Notes under the pieces: model-generated | Told to the model about the DNA's origin: nothing | Databases searched by the model: none | The model's input: only the letters and a program-made list of their open reading frames with translations | Source of the DNA: Candidatus Woesebacteria bacterium GW2011_GWB1_33_38 | GTDB taxonomy: Bacteria > Patescibacteriota > Microgenomatia > UBA8517 | NCBI GenBank assembly: GCA_000990005.1 | Contig: LBPF01000005.1 | Span: 1-50,804, forward strand | Length of the DNA stretch: 50,804 bases | Direction: 5' to 3' | Shown here: piece after piece, positions 1 to 6,913 of the stretch | Layout of the letters: every line of letters begins with the position of its first letter | How positions within the stretch are numbered: position 1 is the stretch's first letter | Position numbers and translations under genes: made by a program

Positions 1-99
1 CAGATTGCAGGAGTTTTTGTAGTAAAACTTAAATTTGAGATTTGGGCGTAATTGAGGACATATACAATAATTTTACCAACGCAAATTACTAATTAAGCC
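1..99 (+). repeat. Left copy of a 99-bp perfect inverted terminal repeat
   Basis: Bases 1-99 are the exact reverse complement of bases 50706-50804, and identity stops at base 100. No complete gene lies inside. The inner edge coincides with the point where the truncated hydrolase reading frame begins. Exact identity with a length equal to a common assembler k-mer size (99) suggests that both contig ends run into the same repeat; a true inverted repeat or a fold-back chimera is also possible. Confidence 0.9.
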
Positions 100-230
100 G
101 ATATATTCATGAAAAATTAGATACTGAATATCATGAATTTACAAACAAAGGTCATTTTGGATGGGATACAGGAATGAAGGAATTTCCTGAATTAGTTAAG
201 ATACTCAGTAATAAAATTAGATCACTGTAA
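93..230 (+). pseudogene. C-terminal fragment of an RBBP9/YdeN-like serine hydrolase
   Basis: The frame ending at the TAA at 228-230 encodes about 45 residues including GHFGWDTGMKEFPELVKIL. This matches the C-terminal catalytic-histidine region of the RBBP9/YdeN alpha/beta-hydrolase family, where a GHF motif precedes an FPEL helix. The rest of the protein, including the nucleophile serine, is missing. The frame meets a stop at 90-92 inside the terminal inverted repeat, so the gene is cut at the repeat edge. It converges on the next gene with a 9-bp overlap. The family call rests on this short tail only and is moderate. Whether the truncation is biological or an assembly effect cannot be decided here. 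Confidence 0.6.
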
Positions 231-1043
231 CGGAATTTCAGTAGGGGCAACTGTTGGTTCCATGGTTGGAGTTATGGTTGGTTCAATCGTAGGAGTTTCG
301 GTAGGCTTTGGACTCGGAGTACTTGTTGGTATTGGAATGGGGGTTGTTGATAATACTTCTAGGTCTTGCACATCTTGAATAATTAAAAGTTTTTGTTTTT
401 GTGAGTAGTTACCTGTTGCTAGTATTCTTTTACCTATTAGTTTGTCTAAAGTTATATAGTCAGGAGCTTGGAGTGTTACTGCTTCATCTGAGGAGGTTAA
501 TAGAAAAAATTTAATTGGTACAGATGCTGTTTTCTTTAAAGTTCCTTTAAGTGCAGTTTCCCTCCAGTCTGAAACAGGTGTTGGAGATGTTGTAACTGTG
601 TTGTTGTTTGACTTAATGTTTAAAAATGGAAAAAGTGTTGGAAATACAACTCCACCTAAACCAAAAACTAAAGAAAATAAAGCAACAGATATTGCAATTG
701 CAGTAATTGGTTTGGCTTTAAACTTAAACTCCAATCCTTCATTTGCCATTATTCTTTTCCACCATGCTTTGATATAAACAAGAGGATTAGTAACTTTCAA
801 ATTAACTAAATCAGGTACATCCCCAGTTTTTACTTTTTGATTTTGTGAAGTTGTGAAAGATATTGCAGGAACATCAACTTCTCCTTCTTTGATAAACCTA
901 CCTTCTGAATTTCTTGTTTGTTTCTTTGCAGTTACACTTCTGACTGAAACCACTGCTTCTGAAGTATCTTTGTTAATTACAGGATTTGGTGGTGTAGTTG
1001 CACCAACATTATCATCCGTATTTTGATTGTTTCCATCATTCAT
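222..1043 (-). CDS. Membrane-anchored protein with OB-like domain and Thr/Pro-rich tail, function unknown
   Basis: This 273-aa protein begins with a polar, low-complexity region of about 110 residues and has one hydrophobic segment at about 113-140 (AIAISVALFSLVFGLGGVV). A compact beta-rich domain follows (about 165-232, with GTLKKTASVPIKFFLL and GKRILATGNY, reminiscent of an OB fold). The C-terminal 40 residues are a degenerate TPTxxPT repeat like those of cell-wall or surface-exposed linkers. The predicted topology is N-terminus inside with the beta domain and Thr/Pro tail outside. I do not recognise the family. It is monocistronic, with the palindrome-rich spacer upstream. Assignment as a real gene rests on length and composition; function is open. 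Confidence 0.7.
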   Translation of the reverse strand: MNDGNNQNTDDNVGATTPPNPVINKDTSEAVVSVRSVTAKKQTRNSEGRFIKEGEVDVPAISFTTSQNQKVKTGDVPDLVNLKVTNPLVYIKAWWKRIMANEGLEFKFKAKPITAIAISVALFSLVFGLGGVVFPTLFPFLNIKSNNNTVTTSPTPVSDWRETALKGTLKKTASVPIKFFLLTSSDEAVTLQAPDYITLDKLIGKRILATGNYSQKQKLLIIQDVQDLEVLSTTPIPIPTSTPSPKPTETPTIEPTITPTMEPTVAPTEIPLQ

Positions 1044-1110
1044 GACTATAATTTAATATTAGTACGATAAATTTGTAACTGCAATAGATCCATATGTTTT
1101 GTTGTTTCTT

Positions 1111-1131
1111 CCATCCGCCTAGGGCGGATGG
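1111..1131. repeat. 21-bp palindrome, TCCGCC-N3-GGCGGA family
   Basis: Perfect 9-bp arms CCATCCGCC and GGCGGATGG flank a 3-nt spacer. The same TCCGCC/GGCGGA core recurs at 42047-42061 inside the tRNA-Asp group I intron, which suggests a dispersed palindromic element. It lies upstream of the minus-strand gene at 222-1043 and could form a hairpin in its leader. No T-run makes it a convincing terminator. Confidence 0.75.
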
Positions 1132-1412
1132 ATTCCTCCTGCCCCCAAACTCTCAGGAGTACCTGCCAAAAAGGAGTGAAAAAGCGAAGCAATAAAAACT
1201 AACGCTTTACCACATACTTTTGTCTAGCTTTTTCCGACCCACAAAGCGACGGCTGGAATTTGCTTTTAATTATTAGTGTTTTAGCCGTCGCGCCAATGAT
1301 TTAAAATTAAAGTCACTAGTACAGAAGAAGGGTATAAATTAAGGACGGGGGCAGATAAAAAGGAACACCCCGATTCAGGAGCAACACTTTCTAAACATAA
1401 TTTAGTGATGAG

Positions 1413-1450
1413 CCGAGTGCTGTGCAACAGCACCAATTACTAGCACTCGG
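1413..1450. other. Two mutually exclusive hairpins (switch-like)
   Basis: The segment CCGAGTGCT (1413-1421) can pair with AGCACTCGG (1442-1450). Its 3' part, extended as GTGCTGT (1417-1423), can instead pair with ACAGCAC (1427-1433). The two helices share bases and cannot form together. That geometry is used by attenuators and riboswitches, but no gene lies immediately downstream on either strand, so a regulatory role is speculative. Confidence 0.4.
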
Positions 1451-1754
1451 CGGGGCAGGGACTATGTTAGTTTCTAAACCAGAAACACAACCTGCAAGTT
1501 GCCCCCTAGGGCGACCTTGCGACTGAAATGGGGTCGCCTTCTCCTTCTTTTGGGTGGGTGGGAAAGACACTAAACATATAAATTGTTCAATTTTGTCCCT
1601 ACGGCTAGCCGTTAACCGTCCAGCGGACGGTAACACGGACAAAAGGCCGATATTTCGGCCAGTTAACGGTGTTCATCGACCTTCTTCCTGTATACCGTTA
1701 ACTACCGTCCCGATGTATATCGGGACTACAAATAAACCCCTTTACCTTAAGTTC

Positions 1755-1855
1755 AATTGGGTTAGCGAACCCCACCGCAGTGGGGTGAGCGAGAAGTCCG
1801 AGTATGTTTGTGTTTGCGAAGCTCCGCGAAGCGGAGCTGAGCGGAAGATCCGCCA
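1755..1855 (+). repeat. Two tandem diverged hairpin modules
   Basis: Two units share the layout GCGAA, hairpin, GAGCG, then a short AAGTCCG/AAGATCCG tail. The hairpins differ: ACCCCAC/GTGGGGT (1769-1786) in the first, AGCTCCGC/GCGGAGCT (1820-1838) in the second. Conserved flanks with variable but complementary arms indicate selection or duplication of a structure rather than a sequence. Confidence 0.6.
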
Positions 1856-1958
1856 CATGGCATGTTAAAATATAATTTGCAAAATAACTTAGTTATTTTG
1901 TACCGTGTAATATTTTCGAGCAAGATCGAATACATGGACACTATTATAGGTTATATTC

Positions 1959-2029
1959 GCGGGTATAGTACAATGGTAGTACATGAGATTTCCAATCTTA
2001 TGACGCGAGTCCGATTCTCGCTACCCGCT
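1959..2029 (+). tRNA. tRNA-Gly(TCC)
   Basis: It folds as a 71-nt cloverleaf. Acceptor GCGGGTA pairs with TACCCGC, the anticodon loop TTTCCAA gives anticodon TCC, and the T arm is CGAGT/ATTCTCG-like with a TCCGATT loop. The discriminator is T and CCA is not encoded. It sits 20 nt upstream of tRNA-His in the same orientation, probably co-transcribed. Track ORF 1862-2059 runs through it and is spurious. Confidence 0.93.
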
Positions 2030-2048
2030 CATACTATAGGTCTTATAT

Positions 2049-2127
2049 GGTGGCTGTAGCTCAGTTGGTTCAGAGCGTCTGCTTGTGGAGCAGAAAGTCG
2101 TGGGTTCAAGTCCCATCAGTCACCCCA
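2049..2127 (+). tRNA. tRNA-His(GTG)
   Basis: Acceptor GTGGCTG pairs with CAGTCAC, with the extra G-1 opposite discriminator C that is diagnostic of tRNA-His. The anticodon loop CTTGTGGAG region gives GTG, and CCA is encoded at 2125-2127, unlike the other tRNAs here. The track ORF starting at 2085 overlaps this tRNA, so the downstream protein must start later, at 2133. Confidence 0.95.
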
Positions 2128-2132
2128 AAATT

Positions 2133-2759
2133 ATGCAACTAATAAATTATTTAAAAGAATGGTCTTTTTATTTCTCAATTGAAAAGCAGTTATCTGACAG
2201 TTTTAATTATGTTTATCCATCCATCATAAATAAAGGTATTATTTCTCCCCACTATATAAACGTAGTGTTCTCTTCTTGTACACAAATAGAAAGTATCTTA
2301 AAAGGGCTGGCGGATAATTTAAAAATAGACTACTTATCATCTAAAAAAAGTCGCGATATATGGAAGTTTGATGATCATGGTAAGAAAGTACTAATGAGCT
2401 GTTTAGATAAAAAATCAAATAAAGTTAACATATTTGATCTTCCAAATAGAAAAATCTTATTTTTGGGAAATGATTCAACAAGATGGATGTTTGAACCTTG
2501 GTGTTTTTTAATAGATCCAGAGATTAATGTCCCAGAGTGGTGGAACGGATATAATTCTCTGAAGCATTCTTATGCTAACAACTTTAATAGGGGAACCTTA
2601 GACCTGGCGTTATCGTGTACGGCAGCCTTAGGAAGTATATTAGTTTTTATGGAATACTTGTACAAGGTAGAAAATTCAAGAGGGCCTTATTATTTCCCGA
2701 GTGAGTTATTTATGGTAGAAGGTATTGCAAGGGGAAAAATTGGTGGAAGTGAATTTTAA
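2133..2759 (+). CDS. HEPN-like hypothetical protein
   Basis: This is a 208-aa protein. The track start at 2085 lies inside tRNA-His, so I use the ATG at 2133 (MQLINYLKEW), 5 nt after the tRNA. The C-terminal half has the signature PEWWNGYNSLKHSYANNF followed by a hydrophobic helix, ALSCTAALGSILVFMEYLY. The WW-x-YN-x-(V/L)KH pattern is seen in HEPN-superfamily hypothetical proteins, some of which are RNases in toxin or abortive-infection systems. The classic RxxxxH catalytic motif is not obvious, so nuclease activity should not be assumed. It is read through from the tRNA pair and has no partner antitoxin adjacent. Family assignment is tentative. Confidence 0.6.
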   Translation: MQLINYLKEWSFYFSIEKQLSDSFNYVYPSIINKGIISPHYINVVFSSCTQIESILKGLADNLKIDYLSSKKSRDIWKFDDHGKKVLMSCLDKKSNKVNIFDLPNRKILFLGNDSTRWMFEPWCFLIDPEINVPEWWNGYNSLKHSYANNFNRGTLDLALSCTAALGSILVFMEYLYKVENSRGPYYFPSELFMVEGIARGKIGGSEF

Positions 2760-2824
2760 TATTCTCGTCACGACTATTTTTAAACTGATAGACAAACCTA
2801 TAGTTTATAATAGTTTATTCATGA

Positions 2825-2830
2825 TATAAT
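2825..2830 (+). promoter_or_regulatory. -10 box of obgE, leaderless geometry
   Basis: TATAAT ends 6 nt before the obgE ATG at 2837, so the expected transcription start falls on the start codon and the mRNA would be leaderless. No Shine-Dalgarno sequence fits in the gap. The -35 region is weak. Confidence 0.65.
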
Positions 2831-2836
2831 TCCTTT

Positions 2837-3784
2837 ATGCTTCTAGATAAAGTTAATGTTACTTTTAAAGCTGGTGATGGTGGAAATGGCAAAGTTTCTT
2901 TCAAGAAAATTGGCCGTGGTCCTGATGGTGGTAGTGGTGGTAAGGGTGGAGATTTATATGTTGTTGTTTCTTCTGACTTAACACTTCTTAACCAATTCAG
3001 TAGGCAAGACTTAATAGTTGCTGAACGTGGTATAGATGGTGGAAATAATAATCGACATGGAAGATATGGAGATGACATAGATATAATACTCCCAATAGGC
3101 ACCTCAATTGTTAATTCAGATACTGGTGAAGAAGTAATTGAATTGTCAGTAGTGGGACAAAGAATTAAACTTTTAAAAGGTGGCCATGGAGGTTGGGGAA
3201 ATTTTGAATTTAGGAGTGCTAGAAATACAACCCCTTTAAAAGCACAAGACGGTTTTCCAGGGGAAACCTTAAATGCCATACTTAATTTAAAATTAATTGC
3301 TGATTATGGTTTAATAGGACTTCCCAATTCTGGTAAAAGTAGTCTACTTAATGAATTAACAGGAACAAGTGTTAAAACTGCAAACTATGCCTTTACTACG
3401 CTTTCACCCAATTTAGGAGTATATGGAGATAAAATAATTGCGGACATTCCAGGATTAATTGAAGGAGCATCAGACGGCAAAGGGCTTGGTATTAATTTTC
3501 TAAAACACATCGAAAAAGTTAAGGTGTTAATTCATTGTATAGATGCAACATCAAATGATTACAAAAGGGATTACAAGGTGGTTAGAGATGAATTAAAAAA
3601 ATATAATAAGCAAAGCTTGCCACTTCGTGGTAAAGAAATGCTAAAGAAAAAAGAAATAATCATATTAACTAAATCTGATTTATTAGCCAGAAAGATAATT
3701 CCTACAATTAACAGGAAAAAGGCATTACTTACCTCTATTTACGATTTTGAAAGCATTAAAAACCTCAAAGAATTACTTTCTTGA
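2837..3784 (+). CDS. obgE: GTPase Obg/CgtA, short form
   Basis: Obg is a ribosome-associated GTPase acting in 50S assembly. The glycine-rich Obg fold is at residues about 1-155 (KAGDGGNGKVSFKK, GGSGGKGGDLYV). The G domain follows with P-loop GLPNSGKSS (about 160), G3 DIPGLIEGA (about 205) and G4 TKSDL (about 278). At 315 aa it lacks the C-terminal OCT/TGS-type extension of the 420-430-aa enzymes, as some Obg proteins do. It is monocistronic with a leaderless promoter and converges with a 12-bp overlap on the solute-binding protein gene. Identification is firm. Confidence 0.95.
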   Translation: MLLDKVNVTFKAGDGGNGKVSFKKIGRGPDGGSGGKGGDLYVVVSSDLTLLNQFSRQDLIVAERGIDGGNNNRHGRYGDDIDIILPIGTSIVNSDTGEEVIELSVVGQRIKLLKGGHGGWGNFEFRSARNTTPLKAQDGFPGETLNAILNLKLIADYGLIGLPNSGKSSLLNELTGTSVKTANYAFTTLSPNLGVYGDKIIADIPGLIEGASDGKGLGINFLKHIEKVKVLIHCIDATSNDYKRDYKVVRDELKKYNKQSLPLRGKEMLKKKEIIILTKSDLLARKIIPTINRKKALLTSIYDFESIKNLKELLS

Positions 3785-5065
3785 AACAGTATAAAAGATT
3801 GGATGGTATAGAAAAATTGCGGGGACATCCTCAACTATAAATCTTTGGAAATCTAGATAAATCTTTTTCCTGGTTTCAGTATCCAATTCCGTTCTCCCAT
3901 CCTCAAGAAGTTTATCTATCCTTGCATTTTTATACTTACTGATGTTAGTACCTTCCTGTGTTGAGTGCCATAAACTATATTGATCTGGGTCTTTAGGGGT
4001 ATCAACTGTTGCTAAAAAGACGTCGAAATCTTGCGGAATGTTTGGTGTAACTTCTATTTCTGTGTTTACACCTATTTCTTTCCATTGTCTCGCAACTTTT
4101 TCAGCAGTTCCTAGTAAATTGGGCAAGGTTGAAATCTTGACTGAGATATCTTTTGCATCTTTAGCCTTTTCATTATCTATTAAGTATTTCTTAACTTGTG
4201 GGTTATAGGCCCAAGAATATGGTGATATTGAACTAATAGCTCTCACTTCACTAAAAGTTTCTTTGTCTAACGCATATGAAAGCGCTTGTCTAATGGTTTT
4301 GTCTTTAAACTTTTCACTCTCTGTATTAAAAAATATTGCAACAAAGTTATTGTAACCAATATCTTTATTTATGTGTAATGTTTTCCAGCTAGTAAACTCA
4401 TCAAGATCCTGAAGTCCTTCAATCATATCTACCTCACCCAGTTTTAATGCCAACTTAAGACGTTCTTCAGTAGGATAAAACTTATATATTATTTTATCTT
4501 TTTGCTTATTCTTAATGGTTAATTTTTGAACATTACCACCAACTAAAGATATATTTTGTACTTTATAATCTCCCAATCCCAAAAGCCCTTTCTTAAAAAT
4601 AGGCTTAGAGAGTATTATTGGAAAAGCTGAAAAATTACTTTGTAAATTAAATTTAATTTCTTTTTCATTTAAAACTTGAATTGTTGCATCCGAAAATTCA
4701 TAATTTATATCTTGAGCAATTAGGTCTTTATCATCCTGCCATTTTACATTCGCTCGAAGTTTGAATGTCCAGGTTTTACCACCATCTGAAGTTTCCCATG
4801 ACTGAGCCGTATCAGGAACTACATTACCATCAGCCTCAACTCTAGTTAATCCCCTTGAAATCTTACCTGTTATTTTTTCTGGAAGTGTGTTTGTTGTAAA
4901 CCTACCAACCATACCAATTTTTACTGTTGTTGAATTTATTGCTGGGACAAAAAAGTTAAGTAAAATAAAAAAGGCTATACCAACACCAACACTAACAACA
5001 ATAATGGCCTTAAATTTATTTACAAAGGCTTGAATAAGTCGAAATATGTATCTTACTGATAACAA
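3773..5065 (-). CDS. ABC-type peptide/solute-binding protein, family 5 (SBP_bac_5)
   Basis: This is a 430-aa extracellular substrate-binding protein of the oligopeptide/nickel type. An uncleaved-looking hydrophobic segment at about 19-40 anchors it. Family signatures include GLTRVEADGNVVPDTAQSW and DGGKTWTFKLRANVKWQDD, then a DKETF region typical of domain III (QALSYALDKETF). It is shorter than the usual 500-550 aa. No permease or ATPase genes are adjacent, so the ligand and partners are unknown; in such genomes the protein may work with a distant transporter or as a membrane-tethered binder. It starts 1 nt after the secG stop and is probably co-transcribed with secG. Confidence 0.88.
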   Translation of the reverse strand: MLSVRYIFRLIQAFVNKFKAIIVVSVGVGIAFFILLNFFVPAINSTTVKIGMVGRFTTNTLPEKITGKISRGLTRVEADGNVVPDTAQSWETSDGGKTWTFKLRANVKWQDDKDLIAQDINYEFSDATIQVLNEKEIKFNLQSNFSAFPIILSKPIFKKGLLGLGDYKVQNISLVGGNVQKLTIKNKQKDKIIYKFYPTEERLKLALKLGEVDMIEGLQDLDEFTSWKTLHINKDIGYNNFVAIFFNTESEKFKDKTIRQALSYALDKETFSEVRAISSISPYSWAYNPQVKKYLIDNEKAKDAKDISVKISTLPNLLGTAEKVARQWKEIGVNTEIEVTPNIPQDFDVFLATVDTPKDPDQYSLWHSTQEGTNISKYKNARIDKLLEDGRTELDTETRKKIYLDFQRFIVEDVPAIFLYHPIFYTVSRK

Positions 5066-5066
5066 G

Positions 5067-5273
5067 TTAGGTAAAAAGTAATATAACAGACATAGTTAAA
5101 AATATTGCAGTAACTACAAAAGTTAATTTAAAAACCATTTTTTCTATTCCACGCCTAGTAAACGAAGACGAGTTTGATCCCCTACCAAAACCAGTACCTC
5201 TGACTTGTAGTAAAACAAAGATAATAAGAATAAAGGCAGATAGGCTTTGAATGACTTGGATAACTTCTTTCAT
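5067..5273 (-). CDS. secG: Protein translocase subunit SecG
   Basis: This 68-aa protein has two transmembrane helices (about 8-25 and 48-67) separated by a Gly/Ser-rich polar loop containing RGTGFGRGSNSSSFTRRGIEK, the typical SecG pattern of LLQ-x-G-x-GxxFG. SecG is the auxiliary subunit of the SecYEG channel that assists SecA-driven export. The length matches the family (65-110 aa). A TATAAT 10 nt before the ATG suggests its own promoter. It lies just upstream of the solute-binding protein and downstream of the holin-like membrane protein in the same orientation. Confidence 0.88.
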   Translation of the reverse strand: MKEVIQVIQSLSAFILIIFVLLQVRGTGFGRGSNSSSFTRRGIEKMVFKLTFVVTAIFLTMSVILLFT

Positions 5274-5297
5274 ATCAGAATCTATTATACTTAAAAA

Positions 5298-5699
5298 TTA
5301 CTTGATTAGCCAATATATGAAGGATGAAATAATTGAGTGCAAAAAGGAGAAGGCAACAACTGCCAGAAAGCCCGCAAAAGCTATAACAGGTAAATCAATC
5401 CAGAGGCTGGTGTAGCCTCCAAAGTCAAAGCTAACTATTTTAAAGCCAGGAACGACCATGGTAACTATGTAAAGAACTGCCACTGCAGCTACCCAACGAA
5501 AAAGACCAAAAGTAATTAAATTAACAGGTAAAAGAAGAATATTAATAATTGGTTTAGCGATCAGTGATGCAATTGTTAACCCAAGGCCAGTTAATAAAAG
5601 TGTCTCAATTCCCTTTTCAAAGACCATACCAGAAGCTATAGAAGAAACTAAAAATATTGATACAGAATCAATTACAAAATGCCTTAATATTCGTTTCAT
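5298..5699 (-). CDS. Phage holin family 4 (Phage_holin_4_2-like) membrane protein
   Basis: This 133-aa protein has four predicted membrane helices (about 10-28, 32-50, 55-85 and 98-130). The sequence LIAKPIINILLLPVNLITFGLFRWVAAVAVLYIV matches the conserved central part of the small bacterial PF04020 family, where a PxxxLxLPxNxxTxGLF motif joins helices. The name comes from a weak phage-holin similarity; chromosomal members are ordinary membrane proteins of unknown function and there is no phage context here. It probably heads the short run holin-like/secG/solute-binding protein, 24 bp upstream of secG. Confidence 0.8.
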   Translation of the reverse strand: MKRILRHFVIDSVSIFLVSSIASGMVFEKGIETLLLTGLGLTIASLIAKPIINILLLPVNLITFGLFRWVAAVAVLYIVTMVVPGFKIVSFDFGGYTSLWIDLPVIAFAGFLAVVAFSFLHSIISSFIYWLIK

Positions 5700-5751
5700 T
5701 ATTTAAGTATTAAGTATTTAGGGTAATGTGTCAAGTTTACTGTACCAAACT

Positions 5752-6855
5752 CTAATAAATATACTCGTTTTTTACTTGTTTCCACCCGACACGGTCAGTA
5801 TTTACTAAACTTTTAATTTCATTAGTTTTATCTATACGTCTTAATGCTCGTTTTACTCTCGATTGAAACTTTTTTTCGTACCTGTTTCTAGGTATTTGTG
5901 TTAAATACACAGACATAGCTTCTTGTAATGTCCTTACATCGAGCTCTTTTTCATTAGCTAAAATATCAATTTTGTAGGCTTCAGGCGAAAGTACAGGTTT
6001 ATATTCTCGAACAGACCTTATGAGTGGTGGTCTACCATAAAAAATCATTTTGTTAGTTTCATCAGGCTGCGAGACATACTTAAAGTCAGGAGGACCCTCA
6101 ACTTTTAATGTTGATCTTGCCTCTGCATCATTTTGTCTTTGTATGTAATCTGCAATTCTTTCTGCGTGTTTGGGAGCCCAAATAGCAGTAATTTCTCCTA
6201 TTTTAGACCTCAGGGCTTCTTGCATTAAACCACGGGCAGTCACCAAGTGTCTCCCATCATTAGAATCGTGTCTTTTATATTCTTCAGGGTCAATATTTCC
6301 ATATTCATATTTAAATTCAGCACCTTGACCAGTAAAAGCCCTTCTATTTTCTGCTGATTGATGTTTCGCAATGCTTGCACCAGAAAATAACCAATAAACC
6401 GCCTTGTTTGCCGTATCAGTTGCTATTAGGTTTCGTTGTAATCGACCAGCTGTTTTTGCAATAAAGCCATAGAACGGAGCTATAAACGAATCAGCGTTTT
6501 TAGTTGAACTTTTGTCGTCGTCTGGCATAAGTGTTTCGCTGTTATCACCTCCCAAAAGCGCCTTTGCAAATAATCCGAGAGGTCCGTTAGTATTAAATAA
6601 ATATCTTTCTAAATCTGGCATACAATATTCAGGGGCTATAGGGCCAGTAGTAGCTTCTATCTGAGTCTGTAATTGTTCTCTCCAATTGACAGGTAATTTA
6701 TATTCAGTTCCTGCTTGTTCAGAATCGTGATGGTCAAGTTCCAAAATGTTAATCTGATTTCCATGATAATTTTGTTTATAAGTTACTAGTTTGTGTTCAC
6801 GTCTTTGATCGGGAATATCAAGATTTTGGATTGGTATTGCAACTTCGCCTTCCAT
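5752..6855 (-). CDS. Uncharacterised 367-aa soluble protein
   Basis: I do not recognise this protein. It has no signal peptide or membrane segment and is rich in charged residues. It has conspicuous stretches ILELDHHDSEQAG (about 38), PEYCMPDLERYLFNTNGPLG (about 80), EITAIWAPKHAERIADYI (about 225) and a basic C-terminus (YEKKFQSRVKRALRRIDK). The IWAPKH-AERIADYI stretch loosely resembles the histidine motif of TraB/PrgY-type proteins, but other parts do not fit, so I make no assignment. It stands alone; an insertion sequence landed 58 bp upstream of its start at 6914 and may have altered its promoter region. Confidence 0.65.
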   Translation of the reverse strand: MEGEVAIPIQNLDIPDQRREHKLVTYKQNYHGNQINILELDHHDSEQAGTEYKLPVNWREQLQTQIEATTGPIAPEYCMPDLERYLFNTNGPLGLFAKALLGGDNSETLMPDDDKSSTKNADSFIAPFYGFIAKTAGRLQRNLIATDTANKAVYWLFSGASIAKHQSAENRRAFTGQGAEFKYEYGNIDPEEYKRHDSNDGRHLVTARGLMQEALRSKIGEITAIWAPKHAERIADYIQRQNDAEARSTLKVEGPPDFKYVSQPDETNKMIFYGRPPLIRSVREYKPVLSPEAYKIDILANEKELDVRTLQEAMSVYLTQIPRNRYEKKFQSRVKRALRRIDKTNEIKSLVNTDRVGWKQVKNEYIY

Positions 6856-6913
6856 TAAATAAGTGTATTTTAATTGATGTTAAATGGCAATTATATAAAA
6901 AAAGATGTTTATA

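Larger units (their letters stand above)
1044..1958. other. Palindrome-rich non-coding region
   Basis: About 0.9 kb carries no convincing gene. The three track ORFs here are short, compositionally unlike proteins, and overlap hairpins or the tRNA-Gly. The DNA is visibly richer in G+C than its surroundings and packed with inverted repeats: 1111-1131, GCGACGGCT/AGCCGTCGC at 1246-1291, 1413-1450, ACCGTCC/GGACGGT at 1615-1631, GGCCGA/TCGGCC at 1645-1660, GTCCCGAT/ATCGGGAC at 1707-1726, and two tandem modules at 1764-1852. I looked for the conserved cores of rnpB, ssrA and the SRP RNA on both strands and did not find them. It may hold a structured RNA or be a landing zone for dispersed palindromes. 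Confidence 0.6.

Noticed and set aside
1044-1958. RNase P RNA, tmRNA or SRP RNA in the spacer
   Set aside because: Conserved cores (GAGGAAAGTCC-type, tRNA-like ends, SRP apical loop) could not be found on either strand.
1391-2059. Track ORFs 1391-1642 (-), 1554-1868 (+) and 1862-2059 (+)
   Set aside because: They run through hairpins and tRNA-Gly, have unnatural composition and no family resemblance; treated as non-coding.
2085-2132. Track start of the HEPN-like ORF
   Set aside because: The first 16 codons lie inside tRNA-His, so the ATG at 2133 is used.
5298-5699. Prophage holin
   Set aside because: Only the family name is phage-like; no lysis, capsid or integrase genes are nearby.
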